From: Betaproteobacteria bacterium
GTDB lineage: Bacteria; Pseudomonadota; Gammaproteobacteria; Burkholderiales; SG8-41
DNA: 64,000 nucleotides
NCBI GenBank assembly: GCA_021732605.1
Contig: JAKFUS010000031.1
Location: forward strand, 1-64,000
Direction: 5' to 3'
The position numbers and the translations under genes are program-made. Shown here piece after piece: positions 31,389-39,966 of the stretch. Position 1 is the first letter of the stretch. Each line of letters begins with the position of its first letter. The notes under the pieces are model-generated. The model was not told the origin of the DNA. It ran no database searches and was given only the letters and a program-made list of their open reading frames with translations.

Positions 31389-31478
31389 GCGTTTTCACGT
31401 CCGTGGTCGGGGCGCAGAGGTGTCGGGGAATGCTCCTCTGCACCCTGCGCCTTTGACGTATTCAGGGTAACGGAAGAA

Positions 31479-32600
31479 ATGGCAAAAAAAGACTATTACG
31501 AAGTACTGGGCGTCAATCGCGACGCCTCCGAGGACGACCTGAAAAAGTCGTACCGCAAACTCGCGATGAAGTGGCATCCGGACCGCAACCCGGACAACCC
31601 CAAGGCCGAGGAACACTTCAAGGAAGCCAAGGAAGCCTACGAAGTCCTCACCGACGCGCAGAAACGCGCCGCCTATGACCAGTTCGGCCATGCCGGTGTT
31701 GATCCTTCGATGGGCGGTGGCGCAGGAGCCGGGGCGGGATTCGGCGATGCCTTCAGCGATATTTTTGGTGACATATTCGGTGGTGGTGGCGGCGGGCGGC
31801 AGCGTTCTACGGTATTCCGCGGCGCCGACCTGCGTTACAACCTTGAAATCTCGCTCGAAGATGCCGCGCGTGGTACAGAGACGCGCATTCGGATTCCGGC
31901 TTTGGAGGAATGCGAAACCTGCCACGGCAGCGGCGCCAAACCGGGCACCAAGCCAACGGATTGCACCACCTGCGGCGGCCACGGCCAGGTGCGCATGCAG
32001 CAGGGCTTTTTCTCCATACAGCAGACCTGCCCGCGCTGCCACGGCACCGGCAAGATGGTGGCTAACCCCTGCCCCCCCTGCTCGGGCAGCGGCCGTATTA
32101 AAAAACACAAAACGCTGGCGGTGAAAATTCCCGCAGGTGTGGACGAAGGCGACCGCATCCGCCTGTCGGGCGAAGGCGAAGCCGGCGTCAACGGCGGACC
32201 GTCGGGCGACCTCTACGTGGTGATGCAGATCAAGCCGCACAATGTATTCACCCGCGACCACAACGATTTACATTGCGAAATGCCGGTGAGTTTCACTACC
32301 GCCGCACTGGGTGGTGAGATCGAAATCCCGACGCTCGACGGTTACGCCAAGATCAAGATCCCTGCGGAAACCCAGACCGGGAAAATCTTCCGTCTGCGCG
32401 GCAAGGGCATCAAGGGTGTGCGCTCCAGCAGTCACGGTGACCTGCAGTGCCATGTCGTGGTCGAAACACCGGTCAGCCTGACCTCGCGGCAGAAAGAACT
32501 GCTGCAGGAATTCGAGGCCATCAGCAACAAGGATACCGCGCGTCACAACCCGCGCGCCAACTCCTGGATGGACAAGGTCAAGTCGTTTTTCGCGGAGTAA
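31479..32600 (+). CDS. dnaJ: Chaperone DnaJ (Hsp40)
   Basis: Co-chaperone stimulating DnaK ATPase. 373 residues: J-domain with HPD in KWHPDRNP (1-70), Gly/Phe-rich linker (about 75-110), zinc-finger domain with four CxxCxGxG repeats ([36 protein letters not shown]), and C-terminal substrate domains. A complete type I DnaJ. GGAAG precedes ATG 31479. Confidence 0.98.
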   Translation: MAKKDYYEVLGVNRDASEDDLKKSYRKLAMKWHPDRNPDNPKAEEHFKEAKEAYEVLTDAQKRAAYDQFGHAGVDPSMGGGAGAGAGFGDAFSDIFGDIFGGGGGGRQRSTVFRGADLRYNLEISLEDAARGTETRIRIPALEECETCHGSGAKPGTKPTDCTTCGGHGQVRMQQGFFSIQQTCPRCHGTGKMVANPCPPCSGSGRIKKHKTLAVKIPAGVDEGDRIRLSGEGEAGVNGGPSGDLYVVMQIKPHNVFTRDHNDLHCEMPVSFTTAALGGEIEIPTLDGYAKIKIPAETQTGKIFRLRGKGIKGVRSSSHGDLQCHVVVETPVSLTSRQKELLQEFEAISNKDTARHNPRANSWMDKVKSFFAE

Positions 32601-32658
32601 TTCTCTGCTGCTGCGGTGTTAAGCTAGTGCGCGTGAAGTTACCGGGGACGCACACGGC

Positions 32659-33165
32659 ATGAAACTCTCCAGTTTCGAAGCTTTGGTCAGCGCGCTGAAC
32701 ACCGCCAGCGTCCGCTACCTGATCGCCGGCGGATTGGCCGTCAACGCTTACGGCTATCTGCGGTTCACCAAGGACGTCGATGTCGTTGTCCAGTTGGTGC
32801 CTGACAATATCGAGCGCACATTCGCCGCCCTGAGCAACCTGGGCTACCGCCCCATGGTGCCGATCACTGCAGTCCAATTCTCCGATACGGCACAGCGCGA
32901 AAGCTGGATAAACATCAAAGGCATGAAGGTCCTGCAATTCTGGAGCGACACGCATCGCGAAACACCCGTCGATGTTTTTGTCATTGAACCCTTTGATTTT
33001 AATGATGAATTCGACAAATCCAGTGCAAAATTTCTGGGCGGCATTGCAGTTCATTTTGTCTCAATCCCGACACTGATACGCATGAAGGAAGTGGCGGGCC
33101 GTACACAGGATAAACTCGACATTGACGAATTGCTCCTGCTCTACCCGGACAATGCCCGCCAATAA
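32659..33165 (+). CDS. Small nucleotidyltransferase-fold protein
   Basis: 168 residues of the polymerase-beta-like nucleotidyltransferase superfamily (DUF6036/AbiEii-like). GGLAVNAYG (24-32) and the metal pair D39-x-D41 in TKDVDVVV are followed by a third acidic residue in PVDVFVIEP. Members of this group are toxins of type IV toxin-antitoxin systems, tRNA-modifying toxins, or solitary enzymes; substrate cannot be read here. It lies 58 bases behind dnaJ and overlaps the next small gene by 14 bases, so the two form a unit. GGGGAC lies 11 bases before ATG 32659. Confidence 0.75.
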   Translation: MKLSSFEALVSALNTASVRYLIAGGLAVNAYGYLRFTKDVDVVVQLVPDNIERTFAALSNLGYRPMVPITAVQFSDTAQRESWINIKGMKVLQFWSDTHRETPVDVFVIEPFDFNDEFDKSSAKFLGGIAVHFVSIPTLIRMKEVAGRTQDKLDIDELLLLYPDNARQ

Positions 33166-33343
33166 ATCCGATCTTGATGATTTCGACTGGAGCCTGACCA
33201 CATGGGAGGGGTCACGTCGCGAACAACTCCGTCGCTGGGCTGAGTTATCTCTCGAAGATATACTCCGCGCGCAGGAAGACATGCGCGAAGTTTCCGAGCG
33301 CTTTGCGCAGATGCGAGCAGCGCTTCCTGGCAACGGAAAATGA
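33152..33343 (+). CDS. Small acidic helical protein, partner of the nucleotidyltransferase
   Basis: 63 residues, start ATG 33152 inside the preceding gene (14-base overlap). Sequence is charged and probably helical (SLEDILRAQEDMREVSERFAQ) with a Trp-containing N-terminus (DFDWSLTTWEGSRREQLRRW). I do not recognise the family. Similar small proteins accompany nucleotidyltransferase genes in several genomes, so an antitoxin or accessory role is plausible but unproven. A terminator follows 17 bases later. Confidence 0.7.
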   Translation: MPANKSDLDDFDWSLTTWEGSRREQLRRWAELSLEDILRAQEDMREVSERFAQMRAALPGNGK

Positions 33344-33360
33344 TCCGCCCGTAAATCCAT

Positions 33361-33390
33361 AAAAAAGCCGGCGCATGCGCCGGCTTTTTT
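33361..33390. terminator. Bidirectional Rho-independent terminator
   Basis: A perfect 30-base palindrome: six A, GCCGGCGC/GCGCCGGC with AT at the centre, six T. It serves the nucleotidyltransferase unit on the plus strand and the Bug receptor gene on the minus strand. Confidence 0.95.
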
Positions 33391-33404
33391 GTGGTTGCAA
33401 AAAA

Positions 33405-34382
33405 TTACTGCTGCTGCAGTTTGCTGTCCACCACTACCTTGGTGTATTTGGTGATCTCGGACTTGATGTACGCACCAAAATCAGCGGCACTGCCGCCCAG
33501 CGGATCGGCGCCGAGTGCTGCAAGGCGCTGCTGCACATCCGGCAGTTTCAGCGCCTTGTTGATATCAGTGTTGAGGCGATTGATCGCACCTGCTGGCGTG
33601 CCCGTCGGCACCACCGCGCCATACCAGTTGATCATGTCGTAACCGGCGACACCCGATTCGGCGACGGTCGGCACATCGGGCAGCGCAGGATTACGTTTGG
33701 CGCTGGTTACCGCAATGGCGCGCATTTTGCCGGACTTGATATGCGGCACCGCCACCGGCGCAGTATTGAAACCGACCTGCACTTCGCCTGAAATCAGCGC
33801 CACCGCCGATGGCGCCCCGCCCTTGTATGGCACATGCGTCATCGCACTTTTGGTCATGCCCTTGAACATTTCCGCCGCGATATGCTCGGGACTGCCGTCA
33901 CCGGAGGAGGCGTAATTGATCGGCTTCGATTTCGCCAGCGCGATCACGTCGGCGATGGTTTTCGGTGCAGACGACGGCGGCACCACGACGAACATCGGCA
34001 CCGACGACACATTGATCAGCGGCGTGAAATCACGCACCAGGTCGTAGCCGAGTTTTTTATAGAGCGGGCGGCTGATGGCATGCGATACGGAAATAAACAG
34101 CACCGTGTAGCCGTCGGGCGTGGCCTTGGACGCAATTTCCGCCGCGAGGTTGGCATTGGCGCCGGGTCGGTTGTCAACGATGAGCTGCTGGCCCAGGCTT
34201 TCGGTCAGCTTGGCGCCGACAACACGCGCCATGATGTCGGTGCCGCCGCCCGGCGCATAACCCACCAGGAAGCGGATCGACTTGGTCGGGAAGTTATTCT
34301 GTGCAGCAGAATTCTGCGCGACGGCAGTGCCTGCCCCTGCGATCATGGCCAATACGGCCGTGCCGGTGATGATTCGTTTCAT
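33405..34382 (-). CDS. Bug/TctC-family periplasmic substrate-binding protein
   Basis: Receptor of the tripartite tricarboxylate transporter type, which binds small carboxylates in the periplasm. 325 residues: signal peptide ending VAQ (about 1-23), family motifs IRFLVGYAPGGGTDIMAR, VDNRPGANANLAAE, PDGYTVLF, HVPYKGGAPS and GYDMINWYGAVVPTGTP. TctA/TctB membrane partners are not in the window, typical of the many orphan Bug receptors of Burkholderiales. Last gene of a four-gene minus-strand cluster, closed by a terminator. Ligand unknown. Confidence 0.93.
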   Translation of the reverse strand: MKRIITGTAVLAMIAGAGTAVAQNSAAQNNFPTKSIRFLVGYAPGGGTDIMARVVGAKLTESLGQQLIVDNRPGANANLAAEIASKATPDGYTVLFISVSHAISRPLYKKLGYDLVRDFTPLINVSSVPMFVVVPPSSAPKTIADVIALAKSKPINYASSGDGSPEHIAAEMFKGMTKSAMTHVPYKGGAPSAVALISGEVQVGFNTAPVAVPHIKSGKMRAIAVTSAKRNPALPDVPTVAESGVAGYDMINWYGAVVPTGTPAGAINRLNTDINKALKLPDVQQRLAALGADPLGGSAADFGAYIKSEITKYTKVVVDSKLQQQ

Positions 34383-34426
34383 GTTGCACCTCCGTTTTAT
34401 TGTGTAATGCCCTGCAACAGCAATTC

Positions 34427-35515
34427 TTAACCCGCGGCCACTGCCTGCAGTTTGGGATTGCGCAGATGGCGCACCACAGTCTCCGTGAATAACTTGGTAT
34501 TGCCCTTGCCGCCGAGGTCACCGGTGCGCGCGCCAGCATCGCCCAGAGCGGCATCCACGGCCGCCTCTATGGCTAGGTAGGCCTGCTGCAACGCAGGTTT
34601 GCCGTGGCGAATGCCTAGCCAATCGAGCAGCATCCCCGCCGACAGGATCATCCCGCTGGGGTTGGCTATACCCTTCCCCGCGATGTCCGGGGCCGAGCCG
34701 TGACCGGCGTTGGCGATGGCGTGTTTGTCGCCAGCGTTGATGGCCGCAGCAAGGCCCAACCCGCCGGACAGCGCAACCGCGAGGTTCGACAGGATGTCGC
34801 CGAACATATTGCTGATCAGGATCACGTCGTGGCGTTCGGGGCGGGTATAGATGTCTGCCGCCATCGCGTCAATGTCCATTTCACGCAGGGTGATGTCCTT
34901 GTGCTTCTTCGCCAGATCATAGGCCGGCGCCATGAACAAACCGTCTGTCATCTGCAGCACATGGCGCTTGCCGACCACGGTGACGCGTTTGCTGCGGCGC
35001 TTCGCGTATTCAAAAGCGACTTTGGCGATACGCGTTGAACCCTGGCGCGTGATCTTGCGTACTGACAGCGCGACGTCTTCGGTAGGCATGAATTCACCGT
35101 TGCCCTGGAACATGGTGCGGTCGGAGTAAAAACCCTCTGTGTTCTCACGCACGATCAGCGAGTCGAGTCCGCGGCGTGCATCGGGCATGCCAGCGCGACT
35201 GCGCGCCGGACGCAGATTGGCGTAGAGGTCGAGACGTTTGCGGATGGTGCCAGGAATATTGAGGCCGCCCTCGGTCAGCGGCGGGTAATCGGTCATGCCG
35301 CAGGGGCCGACGATCACGCCGTCGGCATCGATCGCCGCCTGCAGCGCGGCATCGGTCAGCGTAGTGCCATTTTTGCGATGGCTCGCCATACCGACTTCGA
35401 CATCGGTGAAACGCAGACCCAGCGAAAACTCCGCATCCGCCGCTTTCACCACTGCCATCGCTGCCGCGATGATTTCCGGGCCGATATCGTCGCCGGCCAT
35501 GACCACCAGATTCAT
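34427..35515 (-). CDS. Isocitrate/isopropylmalate-type dehydrogenase
   Basis: 362-residue beta-decarboxylating dehydrogenase. Visible: AGDDIGPEI, YANLRPARSRAG (substrate arginines), RENTEGFYSD, K in VTVVGKRHVLQ, metal Asp in DAMAADIY and SNMFGDILSN, and NAD loop [16 protein letters not shown]. It differs from the true leuB of this window (58795-59859), so a role on tartrate, malate or a related 2-hydroxyacid is likelier than leucine synthesis. Placed between two Bug receptors and behind an enolase-superfamily enzyme, suggesting organic-acid catabolism. Exact substrate cannot be read. Confidence 0.85.
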   Translation of the reverse strand: MNLVVMAGDDIGPEIIAAAMAVVKAADAEFSLGLRFTDVEVGMASHRKNGTTLTDAALQAAIDADGVIVGPCGMTDYPPLTEGGLNIPGTIRKRLDLYANLRPARSRAGMPDARRGLDSLIVRENTEGFYSDRTMFQGNGEFMPTEDVALSVRKITRQGSTRIAKVAFEYAKRRSKRVTVVGKRHVLQMTDGLFMAPAYDLAKKHKDITLREMDIDAMAADIYTRPERHDVILISNMFGDILSNLAVALSGGLGLAAAINAGDKHAIANAGHGSAPDIAGKGIANPSGMILSAGMLLDWLGIRHGKPALQQAYLAIEAAVDAALGDAGARTGDLGGKGNTKLFTETVVRHLRNPKLQAVAAG

Positions 35516-35555
35516 GATTGTTCCTTGCCTTGAAAAACTTTTTGTTGAAAATTCG

Positions 35556-36530
35556 TTATTCAGCCTTTATGTTCGCTTCCTTGACCACCCGGCTCCAGCG
35601 TTGAAAATCCTTCTGGATGCGTTCGCCGAATTTCTGCGGGGTGCCGCCGGTCTGCACCATGCCCTGATCACTGAGGTTTTTCCGCATCTCGGGCTCTTCC
35701 AGCGCCTTGTTGATCGCCGCATTGAGGCGATCAATCATCGGCTGCGGCGTGCCGCGCGGCGCCATGGTGCCGAACCACAGTTCCACTTCATAGCCGGGCA
35801 GCGTTTCCGCCACTGTCGGCACCTCCGGCAGCGACACCCAGCGCTGCGCGGTGGTCACCGCCAGCGGGCGCAACCGGCCGGTCTTGAAATGCGGCACCAC
35901 CGGCAGCAAGCTGCCGACGATGATCGGCGCCTGCCCCGACAGAAGATCGGTCATCGCAGCACCCGTACTCTTGTATGGAATATGGATCATTTTTATTTTG
36001 GCTGTCACAGCCATCAGTTCAGTGGCCAGATGAGTCAGACCACCGACGCCGCTGGACGCATAGGGCAACTGGTCGGGCCTCGCTTTGGCCAGTGCAATCA
36101 GCTCTTTAAGATTTTTTGACGGCAGCGACGGATGCACGGTGACCACAAACGGCGTGATGCCAAACTCGGCCACCGGAATGATCGAATTGATCGGATCGAA
36201 TGCCGGTTTGTGTGTCGCCGAACTCGCCGAAAAACTGCCCGACATCATCATGATCGTATATCCGTCAGGGGCTGACTTGGCCACCGCCTCCATGCCGATG
36301 ATGCCGCCGGCGCCGCCGCGGTTATCGACAACAAACTGCTGGCCCAGCGCCGCAGTCAGCTTGTTTGAAAACTGCCGCGCCGTCAGGTCACTGCCGCCGC
36401 CCGGCGCAAACGGCACGATGACACGCACCGGCTTGGCGGGATATTGCTGCGCTGATACCAACTGGGGAGCGGCGCACAATGCGCCGACTGCTGCTGCGTA
36501 TACGATTGAGCGGATGGCGGTTGCTGCCAT
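35556..36530 (-). CDS. Bug/TctC-family periplasmic substrate-binding protein
   Basis: Second receptor of the cluster, 324 residues, with a signal peptide ending VSAQ and the family motifs VRVIVPFAPGGGSDLTAR, VDNRGGAGGIIGMEA, APDGYTIMMMS, HIPYKSTGAA and FGTMAPRGTP. ATG 36530 has AGGAGG five bases upstream. It differs clearly in sequence from the receptor at 33405-34382, so the two probably bind different ligands. No transporter membrane subunits are adjacent. Confidence 0.93.
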   Translation of the reverse strand: MAATAIRSIVYAAAVGALCAAPQLVSAQQYPAKPVRVIVPFAPGGGSDLTARQFSNKLTAALGQQFVVDNRGGAGGIIGMEAVAKSAPDGYTIMMMSGSFSASSATHKPAFDPINSIIPVAEFGITPFVVTVHPSLPSKNLKELIALAKARPDQLPYASSGVGGLTHLATELMAVTAKIKMIHIPYKSTGAAMTDLLSGQAPIIVGSLLPVVPHFKTGRLRPLAVTTAQRWVSLPEVPTVAETLPGYEVELWFGTMAPRGTPQPMIDRLNAAINKALEEPEMRKNLSDQGMVQTGGTPQKFGERIQKDFQRWSRVVKEANIKAE

Positions 36531-36702
36531 GATGTCCTCCTGAGTGGGATCGGTGATGTCGCTTGCAGTTGGCGAAATGCCGTTTTTAAGGCGATCTTTT
36601 CTGCCCGCAGTATTGCATAAGTTCAGGAGGACGCGACCGGCAGACCGCGGCTCAGCCACTGCCGCTGCGGAACCCTGCAACGGCAACAGAGAGTATTTAA
36701 TG

Positions 36703-36726
36703 TATCAATAAAATCAAAGGGTTATT
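36703..36726 (-). repeat. 24-bp dispersed intergenic repeat, copy 1
   Basis: Minus strand AATAACCCTTTG then ATTTTATTGATA; 23 of 24 bases match the copy at 42340-42363 on the plus strand. Here it lies just after the enolase-superfamily gene and upstream of the Bug gene it precedes. Confidence 0.75.
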
Positions 36727-36737
36727 ATAGGTCAGTC

Positions 36738-37889
36738 TTAAACCCGATATTTCTCAATCGCTTTCCAGTCGATCTCAAAACCAAAGCCCGGCAGATCGTT
36801 CATATGCACCCGGCCATCCTTGACCTCGGCGCGCTCGGTGAACATTTCGAACCACAGCGGATCACGGTCGGCGTTGCCATGCGATTCCACGCCGAAGCCC
36901 AGCCGCGGGAAGGCCGACACCAGGTGCGCATGCACCTCCGGCACCAGATGCGGCGCAATGCGCACGCCGTGCTGCTCGGCCAAATGACTGACACGCAGCG
37001 ATTCGGTAAAGCCGGCAAAGCGCGTCGCATCAAACTGCATGAAACCCAACGCACCGCTGTTGATGAAATCGCGCGCAGTGAAGCGCGTCATTTCGCGTTC
37101 GCCGTGCGCCAGCGGGATCATCGTGTTCTTCGCCAGCACCACGAAATCGGCGGGCTGCAAGTACCAGTGCAGCGGCTCTTCCAGCCAGTAAATGTCGTAC
37201 GGTTCAACCGCATGGGCAAAACGGATGCAATCTTCCAAGTCATAGGCCGCGTTCATGTCCAGCATCAGCCGCACATCCTTGCCAATCGCCGCGCGCGTCA
37301 GGCGTATGCGCTCCACTTCCTTCTCGATCGACAGTCCTGCGGTTTTCAGCTTCACCGCTTCATAACCACGCTTGACGAAACCCGCCAACTCTTCGGCGCA
37401 GACATGCAGCGGCGCATCGAGTTCGTAGTAACCACCGGTGGCATAAGTAAACAGCGGCTTGCCCTCACCACCGAGCAATTTCCACACCGGCACGTTAAAA
37501 GCCTTGCCTTTGATGTCCCACAAGGCGAGATCGATACCACCAATGGCCGCCATGATCTGCGGCCGGTCACCACGCGACATCGGCTGCGGCAAACCATCAC
37601 GCCCACCCATGCCGGTCGCCCGCGGGGAAGTCAGCGACATCATTTTGTCCCACACCGCAACCTGCTCCGTCGCGCTCATGCCCTTGATGACTTCGCCGAA
37701 TTTCTCGACATACTTGCAGATGTCCTTCATCGGTGAACCATGAATCTGACCAATACCGGTCAGGCCATCATCGGTCTTGATTTTCACCAGGATCACGCTG
37801 GAGCTGTGCAACTCCTCATGCGCGGTCCACAGCGTATGTTTGAGTTTGGCGGAAATGGCATGGGCTTTAACAGAAGCAATACGGGTCAC
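36738..37889 (-). CDS. Mandelate racemase/muconate lactonizing enzyme family protein
   Basis: 383-residue enolase-superfamily enzyme, probably a sugar-acid or hydroxy-acid dehydratase or racemase. The catalytic set is readable: K180-x-K182 in EAVKLKTAG, metal ligands D211 (LMLDMN), E237 (WLEEP) and E264 (HGERE), and the general-base dyad D287/H314 (QFDATR, IAPHLVPEVH). This K-x-K plus Asp-His arrangement places it in the mandelate-racemase subgroup. First gene of the minus-strand cluster with two Bug receptors and a dehydrogenase. Confidence 0.9.
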   Translation of the reverse strand: MTRIASVKAHAISAKLKHTLWTAHEELHSSSVILVKIKTDDGLTGIGQIHGSPMKDICKYVEKFGEVIKGMSATEQVAVWDKMMSLTSPRATGMGGRDGLPQPMSRGDRPQIMAAIGGIDLALWDIKGKAFNVPVWKLLGGEGKPLFTYATGGYYELDAPLHVCAEELAGFVKRGYEAVKLKTAGLSIEKEVERIRLTRAAIGKDVRLMLDMNAAYDLEDCIRFAHAVEPYDIYWLEEPLHWYLQPADFVVLAKNTMIPLAHGEREMTRFTARDFINSGALGFMQFDATRFAGFTESLRVSHLAEQHGVRIAPHLVPEVHAHLVSAFPRLGFGVESHGNADRDPLWFEMFTERAEVKDGRVHMNDLPGFGFEIDWKAIEKYRV

Positions 37890-38030
37890 AGGAAAATTCC
37901 TTTATCAAAAATTACAAATCAATACACAACGCAAGCCCTCTACCCACTAACCCCCTTGTGAGTCGCCGAGTATCGCAGCCGGGCCGGGGGCCGTCGGCGA
38001 GCACTGTCTGAGCGCGCAGCGCGAGTTGCG

Positions 38031-38046
38031 CGCCCCGAAGGAAGTC
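38031..38046 (+). repeat. CGCCCCGAAGGAAGTC element, copy 1
   Basis: Core of a dispersed G/C-rich repeat; other copies at 39634-39649 (minus) and 51359-51374 (plus). Flanked upstream by GCGCG-rich sequence in copies 1 and 2. Confidence 0.8.
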
Positions 38047-38130
38047 ACCTTGGGTGGCAGCCGCCCGGACTGGCGAGAAACACAGGGCACCCCGAAGGGG
38101 CGACGAACCAGGGCGGCATTTTCTTTGGTT

Positions 38131-38158
38131 ACCTTCTTTTGGCCGCACAAAAGAAAGT
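38131..38158. repeat. Dispersed palindromic element, copy 2
   Basis: ACCTTCTTTT, loop GGCCGCAC, AAAAGAAAGT; matches the copy at 28583-28610 including the flanking GGTTAC and the GCCGGGC that follows. Confidence 0.85.
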
Positions 38159-38210
38159 GACTAGCCGCCGGGCTACCCCCGGCGACCTTGAACTTAAAAA
38201 ATTGAAACCA

Positions 38211-39581
38211 TCAACTACGCCGCCAAGTAGTCCCAGAGGCACTGTCCTCCAACACTACCCCCGCCACCTTCAACTCATCCCGAATCCGATCCGCCTCAGA
38301 AAACTGCTTGGTTTTCTTAGCAACAGAACGCGCCACAATCGCCGCCTCAATCAACTCAGGCGTCCAATCCCCCTGCGTCGTTCCTGCCTGCAAAAACGCA
38401 GAAGGCTCCCGTTGCAACAGCCCCAGCAAGCCCGCCAGCGATTTCAGCACCCCGGCATCCACCGCAGACCCACTACGATTCACTTCATTCGCCAGATCAA
38501 ACAACACCGCCATCGCTTCCGGGGTATTGAAATCATCATCCAGCGCCGCCTTGAAACGCAGCGCGTAAACATTGCTCCAATCCACCGCAGCAGGAACAGC
38601 CGCTAAACCTTTCAGAGAAGTGTAGAGCCGGCTCAGCGCCTGCTTCGCGTCATCCAGGTGCGCATCGGAATAATTCAGCGGGCTGCGGTAATGCGCGCGG
38701 ATGATGAAAAACCGCACTACTTCCGGATCGTAGGCCTTGAGAATCTCGCGCACCGTAAAAAAATTGCCCAGCGACTTCGACATTTTTTCGTTGTCGACGC
38801 GCACAAAACCGTTGTGCATCCAGTAATTGACGAAGGTGCCGCCGTGCGCGCCTTCGGACTGCGCGATCTCGTTTTCATGATGCGGAAACTGCAGGTCCTG
38901 GCCGCCGCCGTGGATGTCAAACTGTTTGCCGAGCAGCGCACCCGACATCACCGAGCATTCGATGTGCCAGCCGGGACGGCCGGCACCCCACGGCGATTCC
39001 CATGCCGGCTCGCCGGGCTTGGTGCGTTTCCACAACACAAAATCCAGCGGATCCTGCTTGGCATCCGTTACCGCAACACGTTCGCCGGCACGCAAGTCTT
39101 CCAGCGACTTGCCGGACAATTTGCCGTAACCGTCGAACTTGCGCACCGCGTAGTTCACATCGCCGTCGCTCGCCTGGTAGGCATAACCACGACTCTGCAG
39201 CAGGCTGATCATGTCGAGCATGCCCGGCACGTATTCGGTGGCGCGTGGCTCGGCGTTCGGCTTTTGCACGCCCAGCACCGCGGCATCCTCGTCCATGGCG
39301 CGGATGAAACGTTCGGTCAGCGCCGCCGTCGATTCCTTGTTTTCCTGGGCGCGCTTGATGATCTTGTCGTCGATGTCTGTAATGTTGCGCACATAGGTCA
39401 CATCGTAGCCGGAGCTGCGCAACCAGCGCTGCACCACGTCGAAAATCACCATCACGCGGGCATGGCCAAGGTGGCAATAGTCGTAAACGGTCATACCGCA
39501 CACGTACATGCGGACCTTGCCGGGCTCGAGAGGAGTGAAAACCTGCTTGTCCCGGGCCAGAGTGTTATAGATTTTGAGCAT
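38211..39581 (-). CDS. cysS: Cysteinyl-tRNA synthetase
   Basis: Class I aminoacyl-tRNA synthetase. 456 residues with zinc-site Cys28 in YVCGMTVYD, signature HLGH (37-40, HIGH variant), [19 protein letters not shown] (second zinc ligand), [20 protein letters not shown] and KMSKSLGN, then the DALR and C-terminal helical domains. Stands alone on the minus strand. Confidence 0.98.
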   Translation of the reverse strand: MLKIYNTLARDKQVFTPLEPGKVRMYVCGMTVYDYCHLGHARVMVIFDVVQRWLRSSGYDVTYVRNITDIDDKIIKRAQENKESTAALTERFIRAMDEDAAVLGVQKPNAEPRATEYVPGMLDMISLLQSRGYAYQASDGDVNYAVRKFDGYGKLSGKSLEDLRAGERVAVTDAKQDPLDFVLWKRTKPGEPAWESPWGAGRPGWHIECSVMSGALLGKQFDIHGGGQDLQFPHHENEIAQSEGAHGGTFVNYWMHNGFVRVDNEKMSKSLGNFFTVREILKAYDPEVVRFFIIRAHYRSPLNYSDAHLDDAKQALSRLYTSLKGLAAVPAAVDWSNVYALRFKAALDDDFNTPEAMAVLFDLANEVNRSGSAVDAGVLKSLAGLLGLLQREPSAFLQAGTTQGDWTPELIEAAIVARSVAKKTKQFSEADRIRDELKVAGVVLEDSASGTTWRRS

Positions 39582-39633
39582 TTTCAGGTCGTGGAAAAAG
39601 CGATTAGCGAGCGCGTGGGGCGCCCCCCGAGGG

Positions 39634-39649
39634 GACTTCCTTCGGGGCG
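39634..39649 (-). repeat. CGCCCCGAAGGAAGTC element, copy 2
   Basis: Reverse-strand copy of the 16-base core, preceded on that strand by CGGTCACTGCG and followed by CCCTCGGGGGG. Confidence 0.8.
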
Positions 39650-39850
39650 CGCAGTGACCGAGCGCACACGCTTACAAGAGTCTGATTTAATGAGAGTCCG
39701 CAAATCTTTATCCGTTGACAATGGCCGTAGTCTGGATTTTTTAAGAAGTTGTCAGGCTGTCGGGCGCCCCGGAATCCGCATTTTGCGGCCCGCCGGACAG
39801 CGGAATCCGGATTGGAATCGCGGGTCTGGGAATCCCGCAAAAAGAGACAT

Positions 39851-39878
39851 TTGAATTAGTGGTTGTTCTTGGTAAAAT
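39851..39878 (+). promoter_or_regulatory. Candidate sigma-70 promoter of the TPR/L,D-transpeptidase operon
   Basis: TTGAAT, 16-base spacer, TAAAAT, about 90 bases before the start codon at 39967. Hexamers match four and five of six consensus positions. Confidence 0.5.
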
Positions 39879-39966
39879 CCCGAAGATTCAATGACTAATG
39901 TCGTCGTCTTCAACATGAGTGCGACATCACAGCGGTTTCAACAACGACCATCGGAATCATAGCACG

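Larger units (their letters stand above)
37890..38210. other. Repeat-rich region between the catabolic cluster and cysS
   Basis: 321 bases without a gene. 37970-38165 is made of dispersed repeats: a G/C-rich part with the CGCCCCGAAGGAAGTC core (38031-38046), and the palindromic ACCTTCTTTT...AAAAGAAAGT element (38131-38158). Nothing else recognised. Confidence 0.75.
39582..39966. other. cysS/TPR-gene intergenic region
   Basis: 385 bases. 39615-39660 is the second CGCCCCGAAGGAAGTC element; 39768-39840 is G/C-rich with several GGAATCC units that can form hairpins; 39851-39878 is a promoter candidate. A Met-rich reading frame upstream of 39967 is not believed to be coding. Confidence 0.65.

Noticed and set aside
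31411-31455. Inverted repeat (GCAGAGG/CCTCTGC) between dnaK and dnaJ
   Set aside because: Stem of about 7 bp with a large loop and no U-run; too weak to call a terminator or regulator.
34427-35515. Second leuB
   Set aside because: The real leuB is at 58795-59859 in the leu operon; this enzyme differs in its substrate loop and lies in a catabolic cluster.
33405-36530. Complete tripartite tricarboxylate transporter
   Set aside because: Only receptor genes are present; no TctA- or TctB-like membrane protein is encoded nearby.
39700-39760. TTGACA followed by a T-rich stretch as a promoter
   Set aside because: No acceptable -10 at the right spacing, and the candidate at 39851-39878 is closer to the gene.
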